Of a stretch of DNA of 64,000 nt, positions 8,233-19,079 are shown piece after piece. Within the stretch, counting starts at the first letter, position 1. Each line of letters starts with the position of its first letter. The stretch is taken from assembly GCF_002261355.1 (NCBI RefSeq), contig NZ_NEVU01000002.1:558001-622000 (forward strand). The letters run 5' to 3'. The notes under the pieces are model-generated. The model did not search any database and was not told the DNA's origin. It saw only the letters and a program-made list of their open reading frames with translations. Made by a program: the position numbers and the translations under genes. The stretch is from Bordetella genomosp. 12. Lineage in GTDB: Bacteria; Pseudomonadota; Gammaproteobacteria; Burkholderiales; Burkholderiaceae_B.

Positions 8233-9674
8233 TCGATCGCCCGGCCCATTTCTTCGACGACTTTTTTCGCGTCGCCGAACACCATCATGGTGCGGTCCAT
8301 GTAGAAAAGCTCATTGTCCAGGCCGGCGTAGCCGGCTGCCATCGAGCGTTTGTTCACGATGATGTTGCGCGCTTTGTAAGCGTCGAGGATGGGCATGCCC
8401 GCGATGGGCGAGGCCGGATCGTTCTTGGCGGCGGGGTTCACCACATCGTTGGCGCCGAGCACGAGCACGACATCGGTCTGGCCGAATTCGCCGTTGATCT
8501 CGTCCATCTCGAAGACCTGGTCGTAAGGTACCTCGGCCTCGGCAAGCAGCACATTCATATGGCCCGGCATGCGGCCAGCCACGGGGTGAATGGCATATTT
8601 GACGGAGATGCCCTTGGCACTGAGTTTGGCGGCCAACTCCTTGAGCGCGTGTTGCGCCCGGGCCACGGCCAGGCCATAGCCCGGCACGATGATCACGGAT
8701 TCGGCGTTGGCCAGCAAAAAGGCCGCATCTTCGGGGCTGCCCGATTTGACCGGTCGTTGGGCCTGCTCGCCAGCGCTGCCCGCGGCGGCCGGCTGCGCGC
8801 CAAAACCGCCCAGAATCACATTGAAGAAAGACCGGTTCATCGCCCGGCACATGATGTACGACAGGATCGCGCCGGAGGAGCCGACCAGTGAGCCGGCGAT
8901 GATGAGCATGGGATTGTTCAGCGAAAAGCCGATGCCCGCGGCGGCCCAGCCGGAGTAACTGTTCAGCATGGACACGACCACGGGCATGTCCGCGCCGCCG
9001 ATCGGAATGATGATGAGCACGCCCAGCAGGAAGGCCAGCACGGTCATGATCACAAACGGGGTCCAGGACTGCGTGGCCATGAACCAGAATCCGCTGGCCA
9101 GCATCAGCAGGGCCAGCAGCAGATTGAGCATGTGCTGGCCGCGGAAGGTGACGGGCGCGCCCTGGAAGAGCCGGAACTTGTACTTTCCGGAGAGTTTGCC
9201 GAAGGCGATGACCGAGCCGGAGAAAGTGATGGCTCCGACAAAGGTGCCGATGAACAGCTCCAAACGGTTGCCGGTGGGAATGGGCATGCCAGGTGCGGCG
9301 ATGCCAAACGCATGCGGCTCGGCGACCACGGCGGTGGCGATGGCCACTGCCGCCAGGCCGATCATGCTGTGCATGAAGGCGACCAGCTCCGGCATCTTGG
9401 TCATCTCCACGCGTTTGGCCATCAATGTGCCGACGCTGCCGCCGATCAACAGACCCAGCAGCACCCAGCCCAGGCCCAGCGCGGGGTTGGCGCCGTCCTG
9501 GCGGGCGAGGCCGACGATAAGGGCCGCCGTCGTGAGTACCGCGATGGCCATGCCGGCCATGCCGAAGGCGTTGCCCAGGCGCGAGGTCGACGGATGCGAC
9601 AAGCCTTTCAAGGCCTGGATGAAGCACACCGAGGCGATCAGATAGCAGAGCGTGACCAGGTTCAGTGAGATCAT
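8229..9674 (-). CDS. pntB: NAD(P) transhydrogenase subunit beta PntB
   Basis: The NADP(H)-binding (dIII) and half of the membrane (dII) part of the proton-translocating transhydrogenase, which uses the proton motive force to make NADPH from NADH. The 481 residues carry about nine hydrophobic helices followed by the soluble dIII domain, with the NADP site GYGLAVARAQ, HPVAGRMPGHMNVLLAEA and GANDVVNPAA. Length and ends match E. coli PntB (462). It is the last gene of pntAa-pntAb-pntB; its start overlaps the pntAb stop by four bases. Confidence 0.95.
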   Translation of the reverse strand: MISLNLVTLCYLIASVCFIQALKGLSHPSTSRLGNAFGMAGMAIAVLTTAALIVGLARQDGANPALGLGWVLLGLLIGGSVGTLMAKRVEMTKMPELVAFMHSMIGLAAVAIATAVVAEPHAFGIAAPGMPIPTGNRLELFIGTFVGAITFSGSVIAFGKLSGKYKFRLFQGAPVTFRGQHMLNLLLALLMLASGFWFMATQSWTPFVIMTVLAFLLGVLIIIPIGGADMPVVVSMLNSYSGWAAAGIGFSLNNPMLIIAGSLVGSSGAILSYIMCRAMNRSFFNVILGGFGAQPAAAGSAGEQAQRPVKSGSPEDAAFLLANAESVIIVPGYGLAVARAQHALKELAAKLSAKGISVKYAIHPVAGRMPGHMNVLLAEAEVPYDQVFEMDEINGEFGQTDVVLVLGANDVVNPAAKNDPASPIAGMPILDAYKARNIIVNKRSMAAGYAGLDNELFYMDRTMMVFGDAKKVVEEMGRAID

Positions 9675-9985
9675 TGGCTGCGCTCCTTGGCCGGCCGGTC
9701 TTTTTTGCGGAACATCTCCAGCATGCGACGAGTCACCAGAAAGCCGCCGAAGACGTTGACCGCCGCCAGGGCGACGGCCAGCACGCCCATGGTGCGAGCC
9801 AGTCCGCCCTCGGTGAGCGCGGCCGCGAGCATGGCACCGACGATGATGATGGCCGAGATCGCGTTGGTCACGGCCATGAGCGGGGTGTGCAGGGCGGGGG
9901 TGACATTCCAGACGACGTGGTAGCCGACATAGATCGCCAGCACGAAGATGATCAGATTGATCAGGGTGGGGCTGATGCCTTCCAT
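9671..9985 (-). CDS. pntAb: NAD(P) transhydrogenase subunit PntAb (membrane part of alpha)
   Basis: A 104-residue hydrophobic protein with three or four helices that corresponds to the C-terminal membrane segment of E. coli PntA, encoded separately as in Rhodospirillum and many betaproteobacteria. The open frame reaches up to 10132, but the upstream part is only an out-of-frame reading of pntAa. ATG at 9985 (MEGISPTLINL) is preceded by GGAGG and lies one base beyond the pntAa stop, so the start is well supported. Confidence 0.92.
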   Translation of the reverse strand: MEGISPTLINLIIFVLAIYVGYHVVWNVTPALHTPLMAVTNAISAIIIVGAMLAAALTEGGLARTMGVLAVALAAVNVFGGFLVTRRMLEMFRKKDRPAKERSQ

Positions 9986-9986
9986 C

Positions 9987-11105
9987 TTAGGACCTCCGCG
10001 TGGGCTGGCCGGCTTCGCAGACCAGGCAGGCCGCGACGATGTCGTCGTCGCGCCGGATGGTGAGCGTGGCACCGTCGCCGGTGATGAGTTTGAGAAAATC
10101 CAGCAGGTTGCGTGCATAGAGCGCCGAAGCATCGGTGGCCAGCATGCCCGGCAGATTGCTCAGGCCGATCAGCGTCACGCCATGTTTTTGCACGATCTTG
10201 CCCTTTTCGCTCAGCGGGCAGTTGCCGCCGCGTTCGACCGCCAGGTCGACCAGCACCGCGCCCGGCTTCATGGCTGCGACGGTCTCCGCGCTGATGAGCA
10301 CCGGCGCGGGGCGGCCAGGGATGAGCGCGGTGGCAATCACCACATCGGCCTGTTGGCAGCGCTGGGCCACCAGCGCCGCTTGCCGCGCCATCCAGCCGGC
10401 GGGCATGGGCCGGGCATAGCCGCCTGTGCCCTGAGCGATCTCGCGTTCTTCGTCGGTTTCGAACGGCACATCGATGAACTTCGCGCCCAGCGACTCAATC
10501 TGCTCCCGAACGGCGGGACGCACGTCGGAGGCTTCGACCACGGCACCCAGGCGTCTGGCCGTGGCGATGGCCTGCAGTCCGGCTACGCCAGCGCCCAGGA
10601 CCACGACGCGAGCGGCCTTCACCGTACCGGCGGCCGTCATCATCATGGGAAACAGGCGCGCGCTGTGGTCGGCGGCCAGGAGCACCGCCTTGTACCCGGC
10701 CAGATTGGCCTGCGATGACAGGACGTCCAGGCTTTGGGCGCGTGTCGTGCGAGGCGCGGCCTCCAGGGCGAAGGCAGTCAGGCCGGCCTGCGCCATGCGG
10801 GCGATGCCCTCGGCGTCGAAAGGGTCCAGCATGCCGACCAGCACGGTGCCTGGCCGCAGCGTCTGCAGCTCCGTGCTCGAGGGCGCGCGCACTTTGAGAA
10901 CGACCTCGGCGCTCAAAGCGCTTGCCGCATCGGCCAGTTCGGCGCCTGCGGCGCGGTACTCCTCATCGGCATAGCGGGCGGCGGCTCCGGCTTGCTGCTC
11001 GACGATGACGCGATGGCCTGCCGTCACGTACTTCTTGACCGTTTCGGGTGTCGCGGCGACCCGCGGCTCTCCGTCTCGGGTTTCTTTGGGTATCCCGATC
11101 TGCAT
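9987..11105 (-). CDS. pntAa: NAD(P) transhydrogenase subunit alpha part 1 PntAa
   Basis: The cytosolic NAD(H)-binding dI domain of the transhydrogenase, 372 residues. It starts MQIGIPKETRDGEPRVA, as alanine dehydrogenase/PNT N-terminal domains do. The Rossmann fold is at VVVLGAGVAGLQAIATARRLG, and the conserved GYAR and PVLISAETVAAMKPGAVLVDLA blocks follow. The frame is open to 11285, but ATG 11105 has a good ribosome site (GGAGGAG) and fits the family start. It is first gene of the operon; a terminator of the preceding gene lies ~100 bases upstream, so the promoter should be between 11106 and 11200. Confidence 0.94.
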   Translation of the reverse strand: MQIGIPKETRDGEPRVAATPETVKKYVTAGHRVIVEQQAGAAARYADEEYRAAGAELADAASALSAEVVLKVRAPSSTELQTLRPGTVLVGMLDPFDAEGIARMAQAGLTAFALEAAPRTTRAQSLDVLSSQANLAGYKAVLLAADHSARLFPMMMTAAGTVKAARVVVLGAGVAGLQAIATARRLGAVVEASDVRPAVREQIESLGAKFIDVPFETDEEREIAQGTGGYARPMPAGWMARQAALVAQRCQQADVVIATALIPGRPAPVLISAETVAAMKPGAVLVDLAVERGGNCPLSEKGKIVQKHGVTLIGLSNLPGMLATDASALYARNLLDFLKLITGDGATLTIRRDDDIVAACLVCEAGQPTRRS

Positions 11106-11200
11106 CTGCGCTTCTCCTCCGAAGGCTTGCGTAGTTATACACGAAAGCCTTCGGCGGCCGCCGCAGGCCGACCTGGGCCGACGTCGGGCAGGCGGAGAAG

Positions 11201-11235
11201 AAAAACACCCCCTGGGCCTTATGGAACCCAGGGGG
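11201..11235 (-). terminator. Intrinsic terminator after the N-formylglutamate amidohydrolase gene
   Basis: On the minus strand CCCCCTGGG (11235-11227) pairs with CCCAGGGGG (11216-11208), loop of 10, followed by TGTTTTTCTT. It separates this transcript from the pnt operon. Confidence 0.85.
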
Positions 11236-11295
11236 TCGAACGGATGACCGGGGCCGTGGCCGCCGGGTCCATCCCGAGCACGCAAGCGTCCGGCG

Positions 11296-12162
11296 TCAGG
11301 CCGTTTGCGCGCGCGTCCAGTCGATCAGCGCGGCCGTCAGGTCGCGCAGATCCGATTTGAGTTTGGCGTAGCCCTCATTGGGGCGCAGGCTGACTTCGTC
11401 CATGTACAGCTTGCGGTTGATCTCGATCTGCAGGCTGTGGCGGCCTTGCGCCGGGTTGCCAAAGGCACGCACCAATTCCACGCCCTTGTAGGGATCGTTG
11501 ACGGTGACGTTGTAGCCCCGCTCGCGCAACCATTTGGCGATGAATTCGCGGAAGGCCGGATCGCTGGTCGAGCCGTCGCGATCGCCCAGCACGAAATCGG
11601 GATGCACCAGGCCGGGCCGGTCGGTGGCGAAGGCGCCCGCCACACTGGGCATGGAGTGGCAATTGATATGCCAGACCTTGCCAAAGTGGGCGTGGGTCTG
11701 GTCCAGCACTTCCGCAAGCTTGGCGTGATACGGCTTCCAGCAGGCATCGATGCGATGCCGGACTTCGGCGGCCGAGAGCTTGCGGTCATAAAGCGGGGTG
11801 CCGTCATCGAGCATGCGCCAGATCAGTCCCTTGCCCAGTTTGACCTTGGGCGAATCGCTCATGGGGCCATCCCAGGGCGCATCGAGCAAGAGCGGATCGA
11901 CTTCTTCGGCCGAGCGGTTGGCGTCGATGTAGGCGCGCGGAAAGCTGGCGGCAATCAGCGGTACGCCCAGGCCGATGGCGTCGCCCCAGAGGTCGTCCAC
12001 CCAGGTGTCCTCTGCGGTGCGCAGGGCGCCGAAATCGACCGAGGGCGCGAAATCCGGCGGGTAGCTCGTGCCGCTGTGCGGCGAGTCGAGCACCAGGGGT
12101 GCGGCTTGCGGAAAATGCTGCGGCAGGTCGAGGCGGTAGGACAGGGGATGGATGATAGGCAT
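11296..12162 (-). CDS. N-formylglutamate amidohydrolase family protein
   Basis: A 288-residue member of the FGase family (zinc-dependent), which removes the N-formyl group from N-formyl-L-glutamate in histidine degradation or acts on related N-acyl amino acids. The N-terminal DSPHSGTSYP, the WHINCHSMPS and the SLQIEINRKLYMDE stretches are the family's metal/substrate motifs. No other hut genes are in the window. It lies 59 bases downstream of a Bug-type binding protein on the same strand, so both may serve uptake and hydrolysis of an N-acylated amino acid; this link is inference. Confidence 0.85.
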   Translation of the reverse strand: MPIIHPLSYRLDLPQHFPQAAPLVLDSPHSGTSYPPDFAPSVDFGALRTAEDTWVDDLWGDAIGLGVPLIAASFPRAYIDANRSAEEVDPLLLDAPWDGPMSDSPKVKLGKGLIWRMLDDGTPLYDRKLSAAEVRHRIDACWKPYHAKLAEVLDQTHAHFGKVWHINCHSMPSVAGAFATDRPGLVHPDFVLGDRDGSTSDPAFREFIAKWLRERGYNVTVNDPYKGVELVRAFGNPAQGRHSLQIEINRKLYMDEVSLRPNEGYAKLKSDLRDLTAALIDWTRAQTA

Positions 12163-12221
12163 GACTGAAGGTGCGACAGGAATGGGGTGGGTCCCCGCGA
12201 CACGCGGGGACCGGAGATCGA

Positions 12222-13205
12222 TTAGTCGATCTTCACGTTGGCTTCTTTGGCGATGCGCTTGTTCTTGGCGATTTCATCGGAAATCTGCTTGGAAAACTCG
12301 GCAGGCTTGTTGCCCACCGGCGCGGCGCCCAGGCTTTCCAGACGGCTCTTCACATCGGGATCGGCGCTGACCTTGGCCACGGCGGCGTAGACCTTGTCGG
12401 TCACGGCTTGCGGCAGCTTGGCCGGGCCGACCAGGCCAAACCAGGAGGAGTCGTTGACCGGGGTCAGGCCGACTTCGGCAAAGGTGGGCACGTTGGGCAG
12501 ATTGGCCACACGATGGGGGGCGGCCACCGCCAGCGCGATCAGCGCGCCGGACTGGATGTGCGGCAGCGAGGACGGCAGGTTGTCGAACAGCACGTCGACC
12601 TGACCGGCCAGCGTGTCGTTCAGCGCCGGGCCCACGCCACGGTAAGGCACGTGCATCAGATCCACGCCGGCCGACATCTTGAACAGTTCGCCCATCATGT
12701 GCGAGACCGAGCCGTTACCGGCCGAAGCGTAGGTGATCTTGCCCGGCTGGCTCTTGGCCAGTTTGACGAACTCGCCCATGTCCTTGGCGTGAACCTTGGG
12801 ATTGATGGACATCACGTTGGGCACGGCGGCCAGATTCGAGATGGGGGTGAAGTCCTTCTCGGCGTCAAAGGCCAGGTTGGAATAGATGGCCGGGTTGATG
12901 CCGTGGGTCGAGACCGTGGCGATGCCCAGGGTGTAGCCGTCCGGCGCGCTGTTGGCGATGAAGGCCGAGCCGATCGAGCCGCCGGCGCCGCCGCGGTTTT
13001 CCACCACCACGGTCTGGCCCAGTTCCTTGCCGAGCTTGTCGGCAAACAGGCGGCCGACGATGTCGGTCGTGCCTCCGGGCGGGAAGGGGACGATCAGGCG
13101 GATGGGCTTGCTGGGATAGTTGTCTTCGGCGTGGACGGCGGTCAAGGGCGCGGCCAGGGTGGCGGCGGCCAGGGACAGGCCCAGGATGAGATGGCGACGT
13201 TGCAT
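12222..13205 (-). CDS. Bug/TctC family tripartite-tricarboxylate-type binding protein
   Basis: A periplasmic solute-binding protein of 327 residues with a clear Sec signal peptide (about residues 1-26, ending AVHA) and the Bug family start YPSKPIRLIVPFPPGGTTDI. Such proteins are hugely expanded in Bordetella and relatives and bind carboxylates or amino acids. There are no TctA/TctB membrane genes here, so it may be an orphan or share a permease. A perfect stem (GTCCCCGCG / CGCGGGGAC, 12191-12211) without a T run follows its stop. A LysR-type gene is divergently transcribed from the 146-base upstream gap and is the best candidate regulator. Confidence 0.92.
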   Translation of the reverse strand: MQRRHLILGLSLAAATLAAPLTAVHAEDNYPSKPIRLIVPFPPGGTTDIVGRLFADKLGKELGQTVVVENRGGAGGSIGSAFIANSAPDGYTLGIATVSTHGINPAIYSNLAFDAEKDFTPISNLAAVPNVMSINPKVHAKDMGEFVKLAKSQPGKITYASAGNGSVSHMMGELFKMSAGVDLMHVPYRGVGPALNDTLAGQVDVLFDNLPSSLPHIQSGALIALAVAAPHRVANLPNVPTFAEVGLTPVNDSSWFGLVGPAKLPQAVTDKVYAAVAKVSADPDVKSRLESLGAAPVGNKPAEFSKQISDEIAKNKRIAKEANVKID

Positions 13206-13351
13206 GATTTCCCCTGATTGGATGTGGGTCTTTGTGACTAACTGCGCGATTCTGAGAGCCGCAGGCAGGTTTGCGCAAACGAAAGATTCTCCGTAAGCTA
13301 TTACTTTTTTTCATGCCAGGGCATTCTGTATTTCCGGCCCGGGCTTAAACC

Positions 13352-14272
13352 ATGCGCCGATTCTGCCCCTCGCTTACCGACCTGCAAGCTTTCGAAGTGG
13401 CTGCACGGCATAGCAGTTTTACCCGCGCGGCCCAGGAACTATGCGTCACGCAGGGCGCGGTCAGCAAACAAGTGAAACATCTTGAAGAATTTGTTGGCGT
13501 CGAATTATTCCTGCGGATCAGGCAAGGCCTGGTTTTGACCGAGGCCGGCCGCAGCTATCTCAAACAGGTGCAGGCCGGGTTGAGCCAGATCGAAGCCGCC
13601 ACGGTGGAGCTCATCGCCCACCAGGGCCGGGGGGGCACAGTACGCCTGACGTCCATGCCGACTTTCGGGGCGCGCTGGCTGATTCCGCGCCTGACGGCAT
13701 TCCGGCGCCTGCGGCCGGACATCCATGTGGAATTCCTGCCGCACCGGCAGGGCTACGATTTCTCCACGCCCGAGCTCGACGCGGCGGTGCGTTTCGGCGA
13801 AGGCGTCTGGCCCGGCAGCGGCGCGGACTATATCGTTGGCCGCGAGATCCTGCCCGTCTGTAGCCCGCGCTTGATTCCACAGTCCTGTAGCGAGGCCGAG
13901 GAGCTGCTGCGTTATCCGCTGCTGCACCATACTTCGGCGCTCGAGGGTTGGCGCGACTGGTTCGAGCAGGCCGGCTGTGACGCGCGCCGGGCGCTGGAAG
14001 GCGCGCGCTTCGATCAGTATTCGCTCTTGTCGCAGGCGGCCGCGGCCGGCTTTGGGATTGCCCTCATCCCGCGCTGCCTGATCGAGGATGAGTTGCGCGA
14101 CGGCAAGCTCGTCGTGCCGCTGCAACTGCCCATCCGGGCCCGCCAGGGCTATTACCTCTGCTATCCCGAGCAGAAAGCCAGTTCGCCGACCTTGCAGGCC
14201 TTCCGCTCCTGGCTCATGGAGGTCTCGCGCGCGGCCGAGCCCGCGCCGGACAATGCTCTGCCCTTAAAATAA
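13352..14272 (+). CDS. LysR-family transcriptional regulator (GcvA-like)
   Basis: A 306-residue LysR-type regulator. The N-terminal winged helix-turn-helix (residues ~7-65) reads [35 protein letters not shown] in successive blocks typical of the family, and the rest is the periplasmic-binding-like effector domain with the LPHRQGYDF and RYPLLHH segments seen in the GcvA subgroup. It is divergent from the Bug gene and 8 bases before mnmA. The divergent layout suggests it controls the Bug/amidohydrolase pair; the effector is unknown. Confidence 0.9.
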   Translation: MRRFCPSLTDLQAFEVAARHSSFTRAAQELCVTQGAVSKQVKHLEEFVGVELFLRIRQGLVLTEAGRSYLKQVQAGLSQIEAATVELIAHQGRGGTVRLTSMPTFGARWLIPRLTAFRRLRPDIHVEFLPHRQGYDFSTPELDAAVRFGEGVWPGSGADYIVGREILPVCSPRLIPQSCSEAEELLRYPLLHHTSALEGWRDWFEQAGCDARRALEGARFDQYSLLSQAAAAGFGIALIPRCLIEDELRDGKLVVPLQLPIRARQGYYLCYPEQKASSPTLQAFRSWLMEVSRAAEPAPDNALPLK

Positions 14273-14280
14273 GCTGCATC

Positions 14281-15393
14281 ATGGTTCACACATCACCAAA
14301 GAAAGGCCGTGTCGTGGTCGGCATGTCCGGCGGGGTCGACTCCTCGGTCACTGCCTGGCTGCTCAAGCAACAGGGCTATGAAGTCATCGGCCTGTTCATG
14401 AAGAACTGGGAGGATGACGACGACTCCGAATACTGCTCGACGCGCCAGGATCTGCTGGATGCGGCCAGTGTGGCCGATCTGGTCGGGGTGGAGTTCGAGT
14501 ACGTCAACTTTGCGACGGAATACAAGGATCGCGTGTTTGCGGATTTCCTGCGCGAGTACTCCGCTGGCCGTACGCCCAACCCCGACGTCCTGTGCAATGC
14601 CGAGATCAAGTTCAAGGCCTTCCTGGATCATGCGATGGCGCTGGGCGCCGAACATATCGCCACGGGCCATTACGCGCGCGTGCGCGCCGTCGACAGCGAC
14701 CGCGGGCGGCGCTTTCAGTTGCTCAAGGCGCTCGACGGCAGCAAGGATCAGAGCTATTTCCTGCACCGCCTGAATCAGGCGCAGTTGGCGCGCACCTTGT
14801 TTCCGCTGGGCGAGCTGCACAAGACCGAAGTGCGCCGCATCGCCCATGAGATCGGGCTGCACAATGCCGCCAAGAAAGACTCCACGGGCATCTGCTTTAT
14901 CGGCGAGCGGCCGTTTCGCGAGTTCCTCAGCCGCTATCTGCCGACCGCGCCGGGTCCCATCCTCACGCCCGAAGGCAAGCGCCTGGGCCAGCATCATGGC
15001 CTGGCGTTCTACACATTGGGCCAGCGCAAAGGGCTGGGCATCGGCGGCGTCAAGGGGCAGCAGCGCGAAGACGGCACGGCCGACGCCTGGTATACCGCTC
15101 GCAAAGACCTGAAGCACAACGCGCTGTATGTGGTGCAGGGGCATGACCATCCCTGGTTGTTGAGCCGCAGCCTGCACGCGCAGGACGTCAGCTGGATTGA
15201 CGGCCAGGCGCCCGCGCCCGGCGACTATGCCGCCAAGACCCGCTACCGCCAGGCCGACGCCGCCTGCCGCCTCGAGGCCGATGCGCAAGGATTCGCTTTG
15301 TCGTTTGCCCAGGATCAATGGGCGGTCACGCCGGGTCAGTCCGCCGTGCTCTACGACGGCGAGGTTTGCCTCGGCGGCGGCATCATCAACTGA
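14281..15393 (+). CDS. mnmA: tRNA-specific 2-thiouridylase MnmA
   Basis: Catalyses 2-thiolation of U34 in tRNA-Lys, -Glu and -Gln. The 370 residues are the normal length. The PP-loop ATP site is [13 protein letters not shown] near the N-terminus; the two catalytic cysteines are in [12 protein letters not shown] and [10 protein letters not shown]. It starts with ATG 14281, eight bases after the LysR gene stop (a ribosome site is not obvious), so it may share its transcript. A terminator follows. Confidence 0.96.
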   Translation: MVHTSPKKGRVVVGMSGGVDSSVTAWLLKQQGYEVIGLFMKNWEDDDDSEYCSTRQDLLDAASVADLVGVEFEYVNFATEYKDRVFADFLREYSAGRTPNPDVLCNAEIKFKAFLDHAMALGAEHIATGHYARVRAVDSDRGRRFQLLKALDGSKDQSYFLHRLNQAQLARTLFPLGELHKTEVRRIAHEIGLHNAAKKDSTGICFIGERPFREFLSRYLPTAPGPILTPEGKRLGQHHGLAFYTLGQRKGLGIGGVKGQQREDGTADAWYTARKDLKHNALYVVQGHDHPWLLSRSLHAQDVSWIDGQAPAPGDYAAKTRYRQADAACRLEADAQGFALSFAQDQWAVTPGQSAVLYDGEVCLGGGIIN

Positions 15394-15418
15394 TTGCCTG
15401 GCGGCGCTGGGGCCTTGA

Positions 15419-15450
15419 GGCCGGCCGCAGGGGCCTGCCGGCCGCTTTTT
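15419..15450 (+). terminator. Intrinsic terminator after mnmA
   Basis: GGCCGGC (15419-15425) pairs with GCCGGCC (15437-15443), with partial extra pairing inside, followed by GCTTTTTAA. Confidence 0.75.
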
Positions 15451-15473
15451 AACAATAACGATAGGAGACGAGC

Positions 15474-16295
15474 GTGGATGTGACGATGGTGGTTTGCCTG
15501 CTGATTCTGGGAGGGATCGTGGGCTTTGCGGCCGGTCTGCTGGGAATCGGCGGCGGCATGATGCTGGTGCCGTTCTTGACCATGTTGTTCAGCTGGAAGG
15601 GGATCGTGCCGGCGGACATGGTCGTGCATGCGGCCATCGCGACCTCCATGACTTCGATCCTGTTCACCTCGATCTCCAGTGTGCGCGCGCACCAGAAGAA
15701 AGGCACGATCGACTGGAAGATCGTGTTCGCGCTGGCGCCCGGGATCATCGTGGGGGGGCTGCTGTCCGGGGGCGCCGCGTTCGCGGCCATCAGCACGGCC
15801 TGGCTGTCGCTCTTTTTTGCCTTGTTCGTGGGTTATTCGGCCTGGAGCATGCTACGCAGCAAAAAGCCCAAGCCCAGCCGCCATATGCCTGGGGTAGCGG
15901 GCACGACGGCGGCGGGAGCGGGCATAGGCTTTGTCTCCGGGCTGGTGGGCGCCGGCGGCGGCTTTCTGTCGGTGCCGTTCATGGTCTGGTGCAATGTGTC
16001 GCTGCTCGTGGCTGTCTCGACCTCGGCCGCGCTCGGGTTTCCGATCGCGTTGGCCAACAGCATCGGTTATGTGGCCTCGGGGCTGGCCGAAGGCGTGCAT
16101 CGGCCCGGGATGTTGGGTTTCATCTACTGGCCGGCGCTGCTGGCGCTGATCTGCACCAGCGTGTTGACCGCGCCCATGGGCGCGCGCCTGGCGCATCGCT
16201 TGCCGGTGGCCACGCTCAAACGCGTGTTCTCGGGCCTGTTGTTCTGCCTGGCCGCCTACATGCTGTTCAAAGCCTGCCAGGCGTTCATGGCGTAA
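15474..16295 (+). CDS. TauE/SafE (TSUP) family membrane transporter
   Basis: A 273-residue polytopic protein with about eight hydrophobic helices in two similar halves. Each half has the family's glycine-rich hairpin (FAAGLLGIGGGMMLVP and FVSGLVGAGGGFLSVP). TSUP members export sulfite, sulfoacetate or other organosulfonates, or take up thiosulfate; the substrate cannot be assigned. The start is GTG 15474 with AGGAG at 15463-15467. It ends at a strong bidirectional terminator. Confidence 0.88.
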   Translation: MDVTMVVCLLILGGIVGFAAGLLGIGGGMMLVPFLTMLFSWKGIVPADMVVHAAIATSMTSILFTSISSVRAHQKKGTIDWKIVFALAPGIIVGGLLSGGAAFAAISTAWLSLFFALFVGYSAWSMLRSKKPKPSRHMPGVAGTTAAGAGIGFVSGLVGAGGGFLSVPFMVWCNVSLLVAVSTSAALGFPIALANSIGYVASGLAEGVHRPGMLGFIYWPALLALICTSVLTAPMGARLAHRLPVATLKRVFSGLLFCLAAYMLFKACQAFMA

Positions 16296-16322
16296 GGCCG
16301 CGCCGCGTCGTGCTCGAAACAA

Positions 16323-16354
16323 AACGCCCCTGGCATGCGGATGCCAGGGGCGTT
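16323..16354. terminator. Bidirectional terminator between the TauE and GST genes
   Basis: A perfect 14-bp stem (16323-16336 with 16341-16354) with a GCGG loop lies between two convergent genes. A-rich sequence at 16318-16324 supplies the T run on the minus strand; on the plus strand only TT-CTGCTG follows. Confidence 0.85.
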
Positions 16355-16377
16355 CTGCTGACTGAGCGTTGCCGGTA

Positions 16378-18504
<2,127 letters not shown>

Positions 18505-18566
18505 TGAGTGACACGCCGGCGCGGCCGTCAGCCCGCCGGCGCTTCGCCCCGCCTCAGGAGATCTCC

Positions 18567-19010
18567 GTGAAGAAGCTGATTGCCCTCATTGCCCTGGCCT
18601 GTACGGCCGCGGCTGCTCCGGCAGCCGCACAGTTCGCCAAGCCCGAAGACGCTGTCAAGTACCGCCAGGCCGCGCTGACCGTGATGGCTTCACACTTCAG
18701 CCGCATGCAACCGGTGGTGCGGGGGCAGGCGCCTTATGACGCGGCCCAGATCAAGGCCAACGTGGACATTCTCAAAACGCTGGCCGCGCTGCCCTGGGCC
18801 GGCTTTGGTCCGGGTACCGAGGGGGGCGGCGCCAGGCCCGAGGTCTGGGCCGACGCGGCCGGTTTCAAAGCGAAGCAGCAGCAATTCATGGCCAACGTCG
18901 ACAAGCTGTCGGTCGCGGCTGACAGCGGCGATCTGGCCAAGGTGCGGGCCGCTTTTGGCGACGTCGGGGCCAGTTGCAAGGCCTGTCATGACGCCTACCG
19001 CAAAAAGTAA
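18567..19010 (+). CDS. Class II c-type cytochrome (cytochrome c'/c556-like)
   Basis: A periplasmic haem protein of 147 residues. A Sec signal peptide (VKKLIALIALACTAAAAPAAAQ, with GTG start read as Met) precedes a four-helix-bundle type sequence, and the haem motif CKACHDAYRKK sits at the extreme C-terminus, which defines class II cytochromes c. GTG 18567 is chosen because CAGGAG lies six bases upstream and because it exposes the signal peptide; the longer frame from 18504 would bury it. It converges with a cytochrome b561 gene, a common partner, across a shared terminator. Cytochromes c' bind NO and other ligands or act as electron carriers. Confidence 0.9.
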   Translation: MKKLIALIALACTAAAAPAAAQFAKPEDAVKYRQAALTVMASHFSRMQPVVRGQAPYDAAQIKANVDILKTLAALPWAGFGPGTEGGGARPEVWADAAGFKAKQQQFMANVDKLSVAADSGDLAKVRAAFGDVGASCKACHDAYRKK

Positions 19011-19015
19011 GCCTG

Positions 19016-19070
19016 CCCCGCCTGCAAAACACAACGCCCCGTCATGGGGCGTTGTGTTTTGCAGGCGGGG
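19016..19070. terminator. 25-bp perfect hairpin, bidirectional terminator
   Basis: Bases 19016-19040 are exactly complementary to 19046-19070 around a five-base loop GTCAT. It lies between the convergent cytochrome c' and cytochrome b561 genes. The T/A-rich middle of the stem (TTGTGTTTTG) may serve as the release tract in either direction. Confidence 0.8.
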
Positions 19071-19079
19071 CCGTTGTGC

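Noticed and set aside
12171-13217. A 348-codon plus-strand frame opposite the Bug gene
   Set aside because: Gly/Gln/His-rich shadow of a clear signal-peptide-bearing gene on the other strand.
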